From the NCBI GenBank assembly GCA_020055645.1, contig CM034549.1, forward strand, positions 13,406,430-13,470,429: a DNA stretch of 64,000 nucleotides. The letters are read 5' to 3'. Shown piece after piece: positions 1 to 13,700 of the stretch (position 1 is its first letter; every line of letters begins with the position of its first letter). Position numbers and translations under genes: made by a program. A model generated the notes under the pieces. The model was not told the origin of the DNA, did no database searches, and saw nothing but the letters and a program-made list of their open reading frames with translations. The DNA is from Tomocerus qinae (taxonomy: Eukaryota; Arthropoda; Collembola; Entomobryomorpha; Tomoceridae).

Positions 1-3000
1 CCCTACAAACATGCTAGCTATTGTACGACTGTTTGCATCTACCCTCCACTCTACTCATCCACTTAAGAATATCCGGAAATATATATACCCTTAACCAAAA
101 ACAAAATCAACAAAGGTAACTCTTACCAGGTATACTACACAAACCGCTTCCTAAATTCTAGGACTTTCACAATTTTTCACATCTTGCTCTCGCTTTCTAA
201 AAAGTTTGACTTCAACTTCAGACTTCATGCCAGCGTATTCATGTTGGTAAATAATAAATCCAACTCGCTCCTTACATTGAGTACACTTTATTTTTTTTTC
301 ATGAATTAGTTATGGGATATCAGTCCTAGGAAATAATAAAAAGAAAGCAAAAAATATAGAAGATTGCGTTTCGGCGACTCGACCTGGGACCCTGGGAGCC
401 ATTACAAAAAATGAATCAAGGTTTCCCAAAATGTGTGCTATAAAAATAGCTTTAGGTTTCTTTTGTGTAATTTTTTTTCTTTTAAAAACTCCACAACACA
501 ATATATTAAATATATATACCTACGTAATTTACATGCTAAAACTAAATACTTGCACAATTCTTTAAAGTGTATCAAATAAACCGAGTTGTATGTACGTATG
601 TCCCATAATATATGACATTTCAAGCCTTAGGAATAAAACAGCCCATTAAATATTCAACAATAAAAATGTGTGCAATAACGAGCAAAACTGAAACACACAT
701 CACATGTGTAGCTCAACAAACCTGACATGTAACTGACTCTAGTCATGCTTTGTTTACCTAGGATGAATTAATAATGAACTGCACATCTTTAAAATGTGGA
801 TTCGTGTACCATGTACTGCAATTTCTGAATTTCCCATATCTTTGTATCATAATATTGTAAGAGGAGTGCTATTTTAATGTCAGCATGTGGATTTTCGCAT
901 AATTATTGCTGTTCCCACTAATGATATGCCAAAAACTGTAATTTCTGGCAACAGACAACGAAAGCGTATTTCTGTGATATCTGTCGGATTGCTAGCAGGT
1001 ATTATGTACCATTATGAATTCATAATGAGTAGACATGCAATGTATCTGTATCTACAGCTGAGTAATTAATGTTGGAATAAACATGAGGTCTAGCTCTGAA
1101 TCCGTCTGCTGCAGATACTTTCAAATAATCCACACACGTGTCAACCAAGAAGCATGAAAATGCGAAAAACTTGTTTTCACGACCTCCGTGTCATGTCACT
1201 TAAGATAAGTTAAGTCAATCTGGCAATTAACCTTTTCAGTCTGTAATCTGCTTCCATATTGTACTAGTAGTTTAGCGATGGGTTCAGCTTTACAGCTAAT
1301 AATTAAGTGCTATAATGAGTTTTACCTCGCCCTCTTGTCTACGGTCTGGAGGGCTTCCCAACCATAATATATTTCTAGTCAGACTAAAATTGTAAAACTA
1401 GAGAGTCTATAATAAAAGGTACCTATATGCAGTTATGTCTATAGATATAGGACCTTCCTACATACATCTATATCTACCACAACCCCACTTTGCATTGCAA
1501 TAATAGTCATTATAAAGAAAAACTTTCACACATCGAGCCAGAACCAAACTTTATCATGGTAGGGATAGACGCAAGGAAATTGGTGGTTTTCAACCATCTA
1601 ATTTTAGAGCTATACAACTATTTTGCTTTCTCTTCACTAATTCATTTCATTATACCATGTACTTCCTGTACCATTTCCTTTTCAGAGGTAATGATTGACT
1701 TCTGTCGTGATGCATTGTACTTGTAATTGCTGCGTAGGTAGGTCATTCCAAGCTTATGCTCTTCTCATAACCTATTATTCACAATAGTTCTTAATTTCTA
1801 TTCGCTCCTAATGAATGCCCACTAAAATCTATTTGGCTATTAACGCAATTAGTATTTCGTTGTTTAGGATAAGCGAAATAGAAATTGCCATGTTCATTTT
1901 CCTGTACTAACGATTTAAAAGATAGAGAGATAAAAATGTCATCAGGGCCATTACCTGCATCCTGCAGTACTCAACTACAATGTATAAAGTAGAAACTTCA
2001 ATCCATATTTACTGAACCTGTTTCCAATACACTTTGCTGCACATTATTCACTGGCATTGCATTGTTACATTACATTACAGACTTTGCTAAGTACCCATCT
2101 ACAAAGGAAACGACACTCATTGAAACTAATTAGTCTACAAATACTCAACAACGATAGCATTTATGAATTTATCTTAACTGTCATTGTACTTAGTTAGCAA
2201 TTTTAGGAGCTCTCTCTTAATTTAATTTGTAATTTATTTCATACGGAGATAGATTGGGAGAAAATCACTGTGGTTTCCTTCGTATTTGTTGGAAAGTGAT
2301 GGAAGTGTAAGGAGAAAGTTTGGGGAAAGTGAAGGAAAGGAAGGAACTTATTAAACGCTTCACCGCTTTGTTTCCCACAAACACATCGATAAGAATAGGA
2401 TAACTTTTTAGGAAGTCTGGTTCGACTTCATAGGTTATTTTCAAGATTTCCAGAATTCTACATCAATATTATTCAGGAAATGCCAAGCATCGCAAACCGG
2501 TAAGTAACAGCACGATATGGCAGACAGACACTACATATGTCAATATAAAATGTTCATCACAAACTGTACTATTGAAGTTCTGCATTCATATCTACCTTTA
2601 CTTTCCAAACTTCTAAAGAATATAGTATCAAAGCGTAGGAACCTGATACTTAATCAATAGATGCATGCGGGTACCCCTAATTTGTCAATGAAGACTATAT
2701 GCAATCTTCAATCAATGCGACTACATAAAAGCCAAACTTTCAGTTGTGCTGACTTCAGAATAAGTTCCTGTTGCTTAAAACGTACCGGGTAATTTAATTA
2801 ATTTAGTACACCGGACTGATAAAACATTACAATTCGTGGAATTCCTTTTTGATAACACCACACTCTTGGAAATCATGCATTTCTGTAAGTAGAATTGGAG
2901 GCAAAGTTATCTAACTATCTATATATAGTATCTCCTTGTTATGCTATATTCATTGCTACTATATTTAACAAAGTTACCTTCAAGTAGTGTAGGAATAAGC

Positions 3001-4568
3001 AATGAATTCTAAATTGCTCACATATGCTCTGCGAAATACCGGGAATTATGTCGTATCTGAGTTGCTCGTAAATAACCCATTTACAATTGTGCGAGAATTA
3101 CATTTACTAGATTATCTAGGTATTCCTAGTTGCAATCTACTTATAAATTCTTAAATTTTCTCTTAACACTCGGATAATCTAGTCCATCACAAGTTGCCTT
3201 TAACTTCATAATGAGGTAAAATTATGGACGCGTATTCCAGGTCCATCAGCACAGAACCAAATTGTAACTCAATTCGATTGATAGTGCACGCATTAGAAAA
3301 TCATGAAATTACATGACCTAATTCTTTAATTGATTGAATTCAGCTGTCTTCAGCCTGTATTTTGTAGAATAGGCTGAACAAATACACATACGCGTACTTT
3401 TATACAATATAGCAACTCAAATTGCCTTGGAAAGAAGTACCTTATGTTGTAGTTTATCTTTTCAATCAAAGGCTTTTGCCATTATTAGTAGTAATCTATT
3501 TGGCACAGGCATGTAAGATGTTACTGCCTGCACTTTCCTTATGTATTTAGCAGTGACTAACTTAATACCAATTTACCTGTACCAGTTTTCGAGAAGCTAA
3601 TTCCGTAATGTTACAAGAAAAGAAATGTTGAGCAGCAAGTTCGCAATCCTTAGCACTATTTTACTACATTGTCACTGGTTCCACTTGTTGGAATTGCTTT
3701 TGGCTTAAGAATTTCAATGAAAAATACAATCTACTGAAGGTAGTCATATTTTCAGGCTAGTTGATAGGGTGGCAGTCGTTCTGCGGGAATGTTACCATTG
3801 TATAGGGTCTACTAGACGACAGCCACGTAAACTAGAGCAGCTATGTCTTACTAACATAAAAGTGCCACTGCAACGTAACTCTCCCTACCAATTTGATAGA
3901 ACTTTGTCTCCATAACTCTAATCCCTATACATAGCTACAAATTAATAGATACTGCAGCAATCGAATAATATGGAGGAAGAAATTCCAGGTACATTCCTAT
4001 TTATGGCCCCAATTTTAATTAATTCTACCTGTACACAGCCCAAAAAGAAGTAATTAAAAATTAACTTGGGTAATTACGTATTGAAAAATAAATGTTGATT
4101 AATTACTGTGCGACACAACTTTATTTCCGTTTCCAGTCCTGAACGGATCAAGAGTGAAATATTATAACAGCTTTTAAAATGGTGAAAGTCAATATCTGTA
4201 CAAAGTACACAGCACAATGTCAGTAAAAATTGAAATCGATCATACGATTTTATAACTCTTAATGACGAAAATCATCATTCATTTTAACCGAAGCAATTCA
4301 GGTTTTCTAAAACCTAAGTCGTCAATAATGAGAATGAATTAGAGACGAGAGTACGGTAGAGAGAGCAAAATTCCCCCCGGCTCTGCTACAATCAGATGTT
4401 AAGTTTCTAAAATAGGACGCTCCACTTACAAAGACATTCCTTTTAATTTCCTTGTTTCATTAAAGTTCAAGTCAACGAAACAGGAAATTGTCTTCATGGC
4501 ATAGTAGATAGACGTCTTGTCGTGTAATAAAAGCAGTTCTTTCTTGACAGATAGAGAAATGCACTTAC
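1..4568. other. AT-rich stretch, probably Slo2 intron
   Basis: No coding exon, RNA gene or transposon could be supported here. The stretch lies downstream, in the minus-strand sense, of the Slo2 exon at 4569-4748, whose splice donor opens into it. It is therefore expected to be intron, with the pore and C-terminal exons of the channel either beyond the window or too small to recognise by eye. A short GC-richer patch near 1325-1375 was examined and has no convincing exon. Confidence 0.5.
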
Positions 4569-4748
4569 CAGGTAGCGTATGTAGGCTCTGTGTCCATCAC
4601 GACCCGACAGACGTAGAGAATGCAAGTGAACAGTTTTAAAACCATTCGAGCAATGCGGATTCTGAGACTAGAGCGCTGGTTCTTGATGAAGTACAATTGT
4701 AAGCGCTCCTTGATAGTGTTCTCATTTACATAGTACTCCACACGCACT
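4569..4748 (-). CDS. Slo2 (KCNT-type) sodium-activated K+ channel, one internal exon
   Basis: This 180-base exon encodes [20 protein letters not shown], then [20 protein letters not shown], then a hydrophobic stretch ending near TYATW. The [25 protein letters not shown] signature is, in my knowledge of the family, the hallmark of the cytoplasmic segment just before S1 and of S1 itself in Slo2/Slack (KCNT1/KCNT2) channels, which are tetrameric plasma-membrane K+ channels gated by intracellular Na+. The exon starts at 4748 after TTTCAG (the first base completes a codon, phase 2) and ends at 4569 before GTAAGT (phase 2). Family identity is near certain. The remaining exons, including the pore and the RCK domains, are not seen in the window apart from the probable N-terminal exon at 21013-21236. 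Confidence 0.88.
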
Positions 4749-7700
4749 CTGAAATATAAAATAATAATTATTATTTTATACATCCCACATTATAAGTATG
4801 GTATAAAATGTTAGGTTTGTTCAGATAATTGCTTATGAAACCATATAAGCTTATGACTACACAAAAAGATAATTCAAATGAAGGAACTGCTGACACAAAT
4901 ATTAATTCAATTTCTTTCCGACTTTGTACATATGTATGCCTAAGTACAATGGGAGAAGGAAAGCAAAAACCAAATTATGTAACGAGGCAATTTGTCGGTC
5001 TTCTTTAACAAGTGCACTGTTGAGCAACATTAATACTTGCATTAATGTTCAAGTATTAAATGTAAAACTTTGACAAATTTAATAAACTGAATCTTTGTTG
5101 AGTATAGAGTGAAACTTGGCATTAAATCAGCATGGTTGCACTTTCTACTTCCTCCTACTCCGTATTTCCACTTGTATTATTGTCGAGTCTGCCGGTTAAA
5201 GCGGAAACAATATAGATTGTTTCATTTGCAGTGTAATATCATGTAAATGTACCCGAATTTCCATTCAGATGTAGTACGGACACTTGGCATATAAACAAGT
5301 GTTTATGTTGTGCATATCCGTATATAATGTTTATATTGTATATCCCACTATGAGCTAAGAATGCCAATTGTACTAGACAGCTGAAGTAAGTATTCAAAAG
5401 AAAAGGAAACACTAAAAATGTGTAGCAAGCAGCAAGCTTTCATTTCCTGAGTATCAAAGGAAAAGTCAAGTTCTCAGCTCAAAGCAGAGTCTTAGGACAT
5501 TATTGTCATGCTAGCGTTGACAGATGACAAACTTACTTGACTCACTTTATTTGTAAAATAGCAGAAAGTGATATGAGATTTTGAAAGTTTATGACGAGCT
5601 CAAGCTGATGAATAATGCCATTGTCACATCAGCTTGGGCCTCACTCCCGTGCAGAAAGTTACTTGAAAAGTATGGAATTAGCAATGACATGAATGACACT
5701 TACGTACTGAATAGTTCATTTTAACTTTTCCTTTCATCTAGGTATACTTTTAAGGGAGTCAGTGTCATCCGATACCACCTTATATCACTTTAACTCTCTT
5801 TCGACATACTACTAATATGAATTCTACACAATATTGCTCTACCATTGTGGTTAGACTGACAGGCGGAAGATTTCTCAGTCTTTAATGCTCTTAAACTTTA
5901 CGCGTTTAATTAAATAATAGACTTCTTTATTATCCTTTCAAAAAACTAATATGAATTATGTCTGCAGATGCAACAAAGATACCGAACTAAACATTGTCAT
6001 AAAGTGGAAAGTGAACAAGTCGAAAATAGGTTAAAATACATTCAGTTTTAATATTCTTTTGATATACACAGCCATCCAAATATCATAACATACAACTTTC
6101 TCTTTCTCTATGCTAACTCCATATGAAACTTTCACTAAAATTTAAATTAACCTAAACGAAATTTTGGTGAGGTGAAAGTTGTAGAAATGTGGCGAAAGTG
6201 TTGTTTCGACGGATTTTTAGACCACTGTGTACATTCACCAACAACTTTCATTATTTTGGATACAATTTACTGCAGTATAACTTAAAACTATTGACTGCGG
6301 TGTGGCGACAACTTCCTATTAACTCATTAAAAATAGTCTGGTTGCTGTCTGCAGTACTACATTGTCACTGTAATGATATTTCCATTTTCCAAATATGACA
6401 CAATTCCTGCTAACAATAAGTATATGCATATAAATATTTACATAAAAGATTTACGATTCAGTAACTGGGTATAACTTCTGTACTATGATGACAATGACCG
6501 CATTATACATGTTTACTGACGCCATTGGTATCATTTAAAGTGCCTTTTGTGTGCAAAACAAAATAATAAATACTTCATAAGCACATCCAACGTAGTTCTG
6601 CAGACAAACAAGGAGAATCATTTATATGCTTAGACGTGTACATGCAGTTATTGAACCCCTTTAATATTACATCCATTTAAAACTATCTTCATAACACTAC
6701 AGCGATTGAATACTTAAGTAGTGACATAGTACTTGTCCCAAAATTGTCAAAATATACACTCTAAAACTGTCACTCACATTCATCACATATACATCATATC
6801 TATTCCTTCACTGTTCATTGAACAATCATAAATACATTTGATTAAACTTGTCTATGTACATTAAATCAATATTTAGCCATATTTGTGTTTCATCCTGGTT
6901 TTATGTATTGTTTTGGTTAAAATATTGGGTCATCTACCTATAGACATCGTAAAAAACTAACTCATAATTGGAACATACATAATTTCGTTAGAATATTTTT
7001 TGGAGCAACGGTGGACACCAATCAATTCCACCATAAATCCTCGTTAAGAGCCAAAACATTTTATTACTTTTGCCTTTTTACGCATACCGAATGTCATTTG
7101 CGATCTGTCCTGATTGATGCTAGGAGTAGGAGGTATTTACCCAGTGCAATGAATGATATATATATAGTTGTGTGTTGTCACCATGATGCACCGTTGAAAT
7201 AGCATGGATCAATAGCACATGACGGAAAGTGCTGAGGCTGAGGCTCACTGCACTGTGCTTAAGTGTAATTAGGTAATCCGATACAAACAGAGATGCACAT
7301 AGTCGAATCGTGAAGAAAGCTTTACCTAAAATTATATCCTTCATTACTACTACATAGCTTTTCTACCAAACAGTATACAAAACTGAACACGTGGACTATT
7401 CGTCTATCCCTAGTAGACTTGACTTATAATACCCTATACGCTGTCCATGCGACATACAATATGCATTACCTTTACTTTGTGACAGAATCGATGATTATAT
7501 AATAGCATAGATCCTGAGTGAGTCTATACTATAATTGCAAATATCTCCTACGTGTCAACGTGGACTTCATATTATGAGTCACTAGTCTATTTTATATATG
7601 TAAGAAAGTATAATAATTTATATATGTAGTCTTCTGCAGCGCGGACCAATTACATACACAGACAGAAGTCATTAGACGAGTCAGAGCAGTTTTCTCTTAC

Positions 7701-10700
7701 ATAATACCATCATATATATCACATTTTTTGATGATCAAAAGTACATGCACAGGCGACAAGCTATGTGAAGAATTCCACTTTTAATGAGGATTAATTAAAT
7801 CTTGGGCATCCTTTCTATCATTAATAGCATGCACTTCAAGAATGTCCTATTTTCTCTGCCTCCTTTTCAAGAGGGCAGCAATTGCAAATGTATTTACTAT
7901 AATTATAGGGTTTAATTGTCATAATATAATATTTAACAAATGTATTAATTCCGCACTTTATGTAAACAATGCACTTAGTGTGTCTCCATTCTTCTCAATG
8001 GCAAGTCAAACAAGTAGGGAAATGTATGTATAATTTATCTGTGCAAATCAAGCAACCAATAATACTAAGTATGTTTTTTTCGTGAGTTTATTTTCTACCT
8101 ACTGTTTATAAGCTGCAGAGACGAATATATAGTACATATACGATGACACCGTGATCTACTTAAATTATTAGACCAAGCCACTTTTGCCATGTAACAAGTA
8201 AGTACAATAATTTCCCCCAAAAATAGTAAGTCCATACAATATTCATAAACATATGAATTGACCTGACTTATATGTCTTTAACAATGACTCATGATGAACA
8301 TGCTTATATTTTTGCCTTCCTGAAATTTCCACTGAAACGAGGCTCAGCATTGAATAACTGACAGTAATTGAGATACTGTGTGGACAATAGAGCTACAGGC
8401 AGGTCAACCTGTCAACAACGGTTAGGTAAAAATGCGAGTGAAACTTCCATATCAGTTTTATCATCGTTTAGCCGCTATAATAAAATGAATTTAGTTGCCA
8501 GTGTCCTCAGACTTGTGACATGGTTAGTAGATAGGATGAGTCGCCTAAGTAAAAGTCCAAAATCGGGAGAGAGAAAGTCAATAAGAAGGTCAAACTGGAA
8601 GCTGTAATCTCCAGTACTCAAATGTCAGAAGATATCTTTTAGAGTTCAGAGATTATGAAATGTAGATCCAAATACAATGGAATCATGGGTAAGTAAGCAA
8701 ACAAAAATTAAAATGACATTTACTATTTGTACCTGAGCATGGCGAAAGGGGTCTTTGAAGACTAAGTCACTATAGCTGTACCCACAATCTGTGAAAAGTA
8801 TCAGTACAATTTTTCGATGTGGAATTAAAGTACATTTTAAAGTATGATAGAATGCTTATCTACTCGGTGAACTTCTGCACTGCATCAGATAAATAAAAAT
8901 CTCTAGCTAAAAATCAATTAATTATATGCAACGGTAAATATTCGCTTGAAGTTGAAATCTTATTGTTCGAATGTTGCACACTATTTCCAATAACGTCATA
9001 ACGTATTCCTCGAAATATTATGAACTAAATGCTGTAGGAAATATTGTATATTTTCCCCATATCTTGAAGGCTAGACAAAGCGAAAGAATAAAGGAAACCG
9101 TAACCAATTAGTAATCCGAGAGCTATGAGAGAGTGCATTGTAAACATTTTCACCGAGCTTGACGGCTGTCGGATACTGATGGCATGGCAAACTATAAAAG
9201 CCAAACTACGCACTAATAAAAAGGCACCTTAAAAATAAGTTCCTCGAGCTAGTCAAGGATATCCATGCAAGGCTGTGTAATAGATATAAATAGAAAATAT
9301 AGTACTTCTATATGCTTAGATATTCATTTATACATTGTAGAGAGGTACTAAGTAGGCTACGTTTCCCTCCGTATTTCTCTTTAGCTTGACAAACTCCTTC
9401 GAGGTTTGATATCATTTTCATGGATCAATTACGTCTTTCTCTCGTATTTACCGAAACGCTTGAAATGTCAAGATATGGATTTTACAGCCATTTCGCATAA
9501 CTAACTTGTCTCCTAATTGGAACAGTGGTATGAAACTCAGAATCCTAATGATAATTTGCCTTGAGATATTTTCCGCTGAAGCCACGAACAATTAGACTTC
9601 TGCCAACAACAATAGTTATCCAATACACAGGAAAAGTAGTTTACGGAAAAGGAAGCTGGCAAAACTACAAACACAAAGGTAAAATATTCAGTTACCCTTA
9701 CCCATTACAAAATTTATTTAGTTTCCTGGAATGAGTACAATGTATAATTCATCGTATATTACGCAGATAAGTTAGAATTACTAATTTAGAGCCTTTTGTT
9801 ATGGTACCCAACATTTCTCTTACTCTTTGAAAGAGGAATGTGTTAAATACGTACATATTTTGATTGAACACATTATACATATTATATGTTCATCACGTTA
9901 GTAATACACTTTGGTATACACTAACGATGCACCAAGCTTTGGTTTTACAGTCTCCATAAAATATTCACATGACAAAAATTACATGATGCAGAATCGCAGA
10001 AAGACAATGTAGGCGGTGTATGATCCTCCAATCTCATTAGCTACTAACATTGGAGGAGAAAATTGTATTTTCCAGAGACGCAAATAGAGATCTATATAGA
10101 AAATCCCTGAGTTACAAAACTGAAGAAACCTCATCAATATAATGAAGGTTAAATACAGACAGATAGAGTGAAGAGACTGGCTAAAACTTGTGCAATTCGG
10201 ATATGATAGGCAAATCGATTGGAAACATGGAGAAGAATTTTAATGGAAAATAAATTGACTTAATATTAGCATGAGAGGACGGCATACCTCTCTGTCTCTC
10301 TCTCTGTCTGTCTTTCGACTACTTGAAACACTTTCCTATCGCAACAAGCTGAAAAGTATATTTAGATTCTCATAGCTGGACATGAGCAAAAACATTGAAT
10401 TATTTATTTCATTCATTAACAATACCGAATCGAAAATAACCTACTACGGACATTCATTACCTAGATTTGCCAAGGGCTTATTAACAATCCTCTACGATAT
10501 CTTACACAGCGTGCACGTCACTTTTCTTCGTGATATGGTTTTATCAAGGCATGAGTATCGAGTGAAAACTAAATTCCCATGCATGAAACAAAATTATCAA
10601 ACTGCCTTAGACTAGAAATCAAAAGCCGGGGAATATGACAGTAAAATGGCCCCGATATTGCAAATCTTTATCAACACTTGCAACTTGCAATCTAAAACGA

Positions 10701-13700
10701 CGTGATGTTTTCAGCTCATTGGAGAGGAAATAATGACGCAAATGTTTTCCTCAAATCGCAGTGGAATGCAAAATCATAGTGCATTCGCCGTTGGTATTGA
10801 CGTTATAATATGAAGGTTATTTACGCATGGTTGTTTCTTGTTTCAGATTTGCAAACCTAAGTATGTATGGCCGCATAGATTCTGTTCTTATACACTGTAA
10901 GCCGACGCAATAGGAATTTTGAGACTGTAAATTAAATGAATTTGGCAGTAATTTTGTTTAAATAAGTTCCTAGACCTAATCCTTTCCAAGTAAATGTATA
11001 ATTTTGTAAGCATTTTTTTGAATCTATTAGCCTAGTAGGTATCGACCCGGAACTATTGTAAAATTATATTAAGGACGATTGACGAAACCTCAACTTTTAG
11101 ACTGCAACAAAGATTTTTATTTCGATTTACTTTCAAGGTTTCTACTTTTCTAGTTTCGTGTTTTCTACTCTTCCGCAGGGAAGTTAAACTTCACTTTGAC
11201 TACGTGCCAAGCATGCTGAAGAAGCTTGCTAATTGTATACAACTACATCCTTTGCAAATATTTATTGTCTGTATTCCGAGGCACATGTAAACGTAATCAT
11301 TTCACCGTTTGAAAATCGTAATTATCGTTGCTAGTACTAAAACAGTTTTTTCTTAATAATAAATACCTTCGCCCAGTTAAAGGAAACAGGTGTTCTTCAA
11401 CTTTATTATATTTTTGGCTGTTAAAATTCACATAAAGTATACGTACCTAACATAATTAGCCTATAATATGATATCCTATTACAGAAAAGCACTCATCAAT
11501 TGCACGCTGATCCTATACTACATTATACTAATTTCAGAATGAACATATGGTCGTAGAATAGTTCGTTCAAGCGTTGAAAAAGCCTTTCTCAAAGACTACT
11601 GTGAAGCCAATAACCCTGAAACGCCTGTGGTATTGTCGTGGCTAAGGAAATGTATCTATAATTACGAGCCATCTCCAATTATTCGCCAACACACAGAAGT
11701 TTCCATTATATGCTCCTTCAAAGCCATTTTCATGCGGAAAAATACCCGGTATTTTTACGGGGATTCACTAGACAGATTGTATCACAAACAGAATCAAAAC
11801 AACTAGTTATTAAAAGTAATTTTATGACTGAATAATCATTTTAAATGCGCATTTAGCAATTTAGTTACTTCATGAATGTTATTTCCCAGTTGCCCTTAAT
11901 TTTCTGTCATGCAAAACAAAATAAAGCTTATTGCACAAGCCATGTAAACGTATTTAATCAATGACTACTGAACTACTATATGATAGCGTTTGTATAGAAA
12001 ACCAGACTGACTGAAAACAGTGAGTATTGACAATAAACTGTCTTCCAGTTACTTATTATCCTGCATTATACCTTACATTAATGAACTAATGTAGTTCAGT
12101 ATTTATGTATTCATTCATAAAGCAATCATATGCAGGCATCATTGTTATAAAATAGTTCATACCATTATTAAATTGAACTTATAGTGTAAATGTTGTATTA
12201 AATTAGGACATAACCTTGCAAAGTTGCAAAACGAACATATACATAATCTTCTAACCCGTTCATTGCCAATTAAACAAAGTATAACGTAGGTGTAATCACA
12301 CTATAAAAGAAAAACTATAGAATAATTAAAAGTTTGAATATATTACGAACTTTCTTCTAAGCGCTTATATATTCGTATATTCTAAACTATAAATGCAGCA
12401 TTTACAATTGCAAAAGCATATTAACTAATAACACTATTCTCGGTCGATTGTGTACTACCTACTTGTTATTTCGCCAACAACACGAAATCATTTATGAAAA
12501 AGACATGTAGGTAACTTCAGATTTAATGCAGATGTGTATATAGTGTCTAGTGTTATTATTCACGAACAGTTGAGTGAATAATATTGTCTATCATTATGAC
12601 AGGTTTTCCTCTCGTCACGGTACAGGTCATTTATGTTCGTACCATCGCCTACCATATTGTACCACACAAGGGAACAATAAATGCATCAAACTTGGCGCAC
12701 AAAATAATTCCACAAAGAGTTTTGCTAACTAATGGGTCCCATAATGTTGACATAACACAACATCAATTTGTCAAGCTTCTGAATGATACTAGTTGTTGAA
12801 GAAGGTACTTACAGTGTCACTGCTAGCATTCAATTCAAGCTATTTACTGTAGGAAAATGAAATTTCTCAAATAACTTGTGTTCATTGATTAAAGATATCT
12901 AAGCCATGCCAAATAGCCTAACGGTGGAATTTGTAATTGCTGTTCAGCTGTTATATTTATACAAAATATAATTTCACAGCTTGCAGTTCTTCATTATAAA
13001 TTGGTGAGGTATGTGCATTTATGAAACAGCAATGCAAACTTAACCTAAGTAAAGTACAGGTATCTCATATCTGTACTTAAATAGTAGAATGGTATTCTGT
13101 GGAAGTAGTTGTAGGAGGATAAATCAGCTTTGTTGAGATATTGGACTTTAGCATGCCCAATTTCTAACGTACTTACGAATGGATTTGGTATTTCGGTTAC
13201 AAGGTATTCAGTTTATTTCTCCTAGAATAGACTCACTTATCGTGAAAGGGTTACAAGAGGTGTACTGGATAGAAAAAGAATAAATGTTACACTAACGCTA
13301 TGCATTCCTCGTGTCTCAACTTCTATAAATAAAGCCCATTCGTAAAATCTAAGAGAAAGCAAGAACATAAGTTAGCTTAAGCCTTTCACTATTACATTAG
13401 GCTATTTTGCTATCGGTACAGTGAGCTGGCTGACTAAATGAAAGCTTTACTTTAAGCTTTTTATGTGCATCTTTTATATTTACTTGCTCTCATAGGTATA
13501 CTTATGTAATGGCAAGTTTAAAAGTTTCCTACCACGCAAAGGTACTAATAATATAAGCATGGGCGGACGTAGGAATGACAGAGGATAAAAACTACGAACT
13601 TTCACCACTGGTATTAAGTTCACCAGATATATACTTTAGTGTACTACATAAATGACTATATTCTACACTAAAAGTGAGATATATTTGTTGAAATAGAAAA

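Noticed and set aside
1325-1375. GC-richer patch with minus-strand WEALQTVDKRAR and a GTAAAA donor, considered as a Slo2 exon
   Set aside because: No clean acceptor in frame, no match to Slo2 sequence known to me, too short to support.
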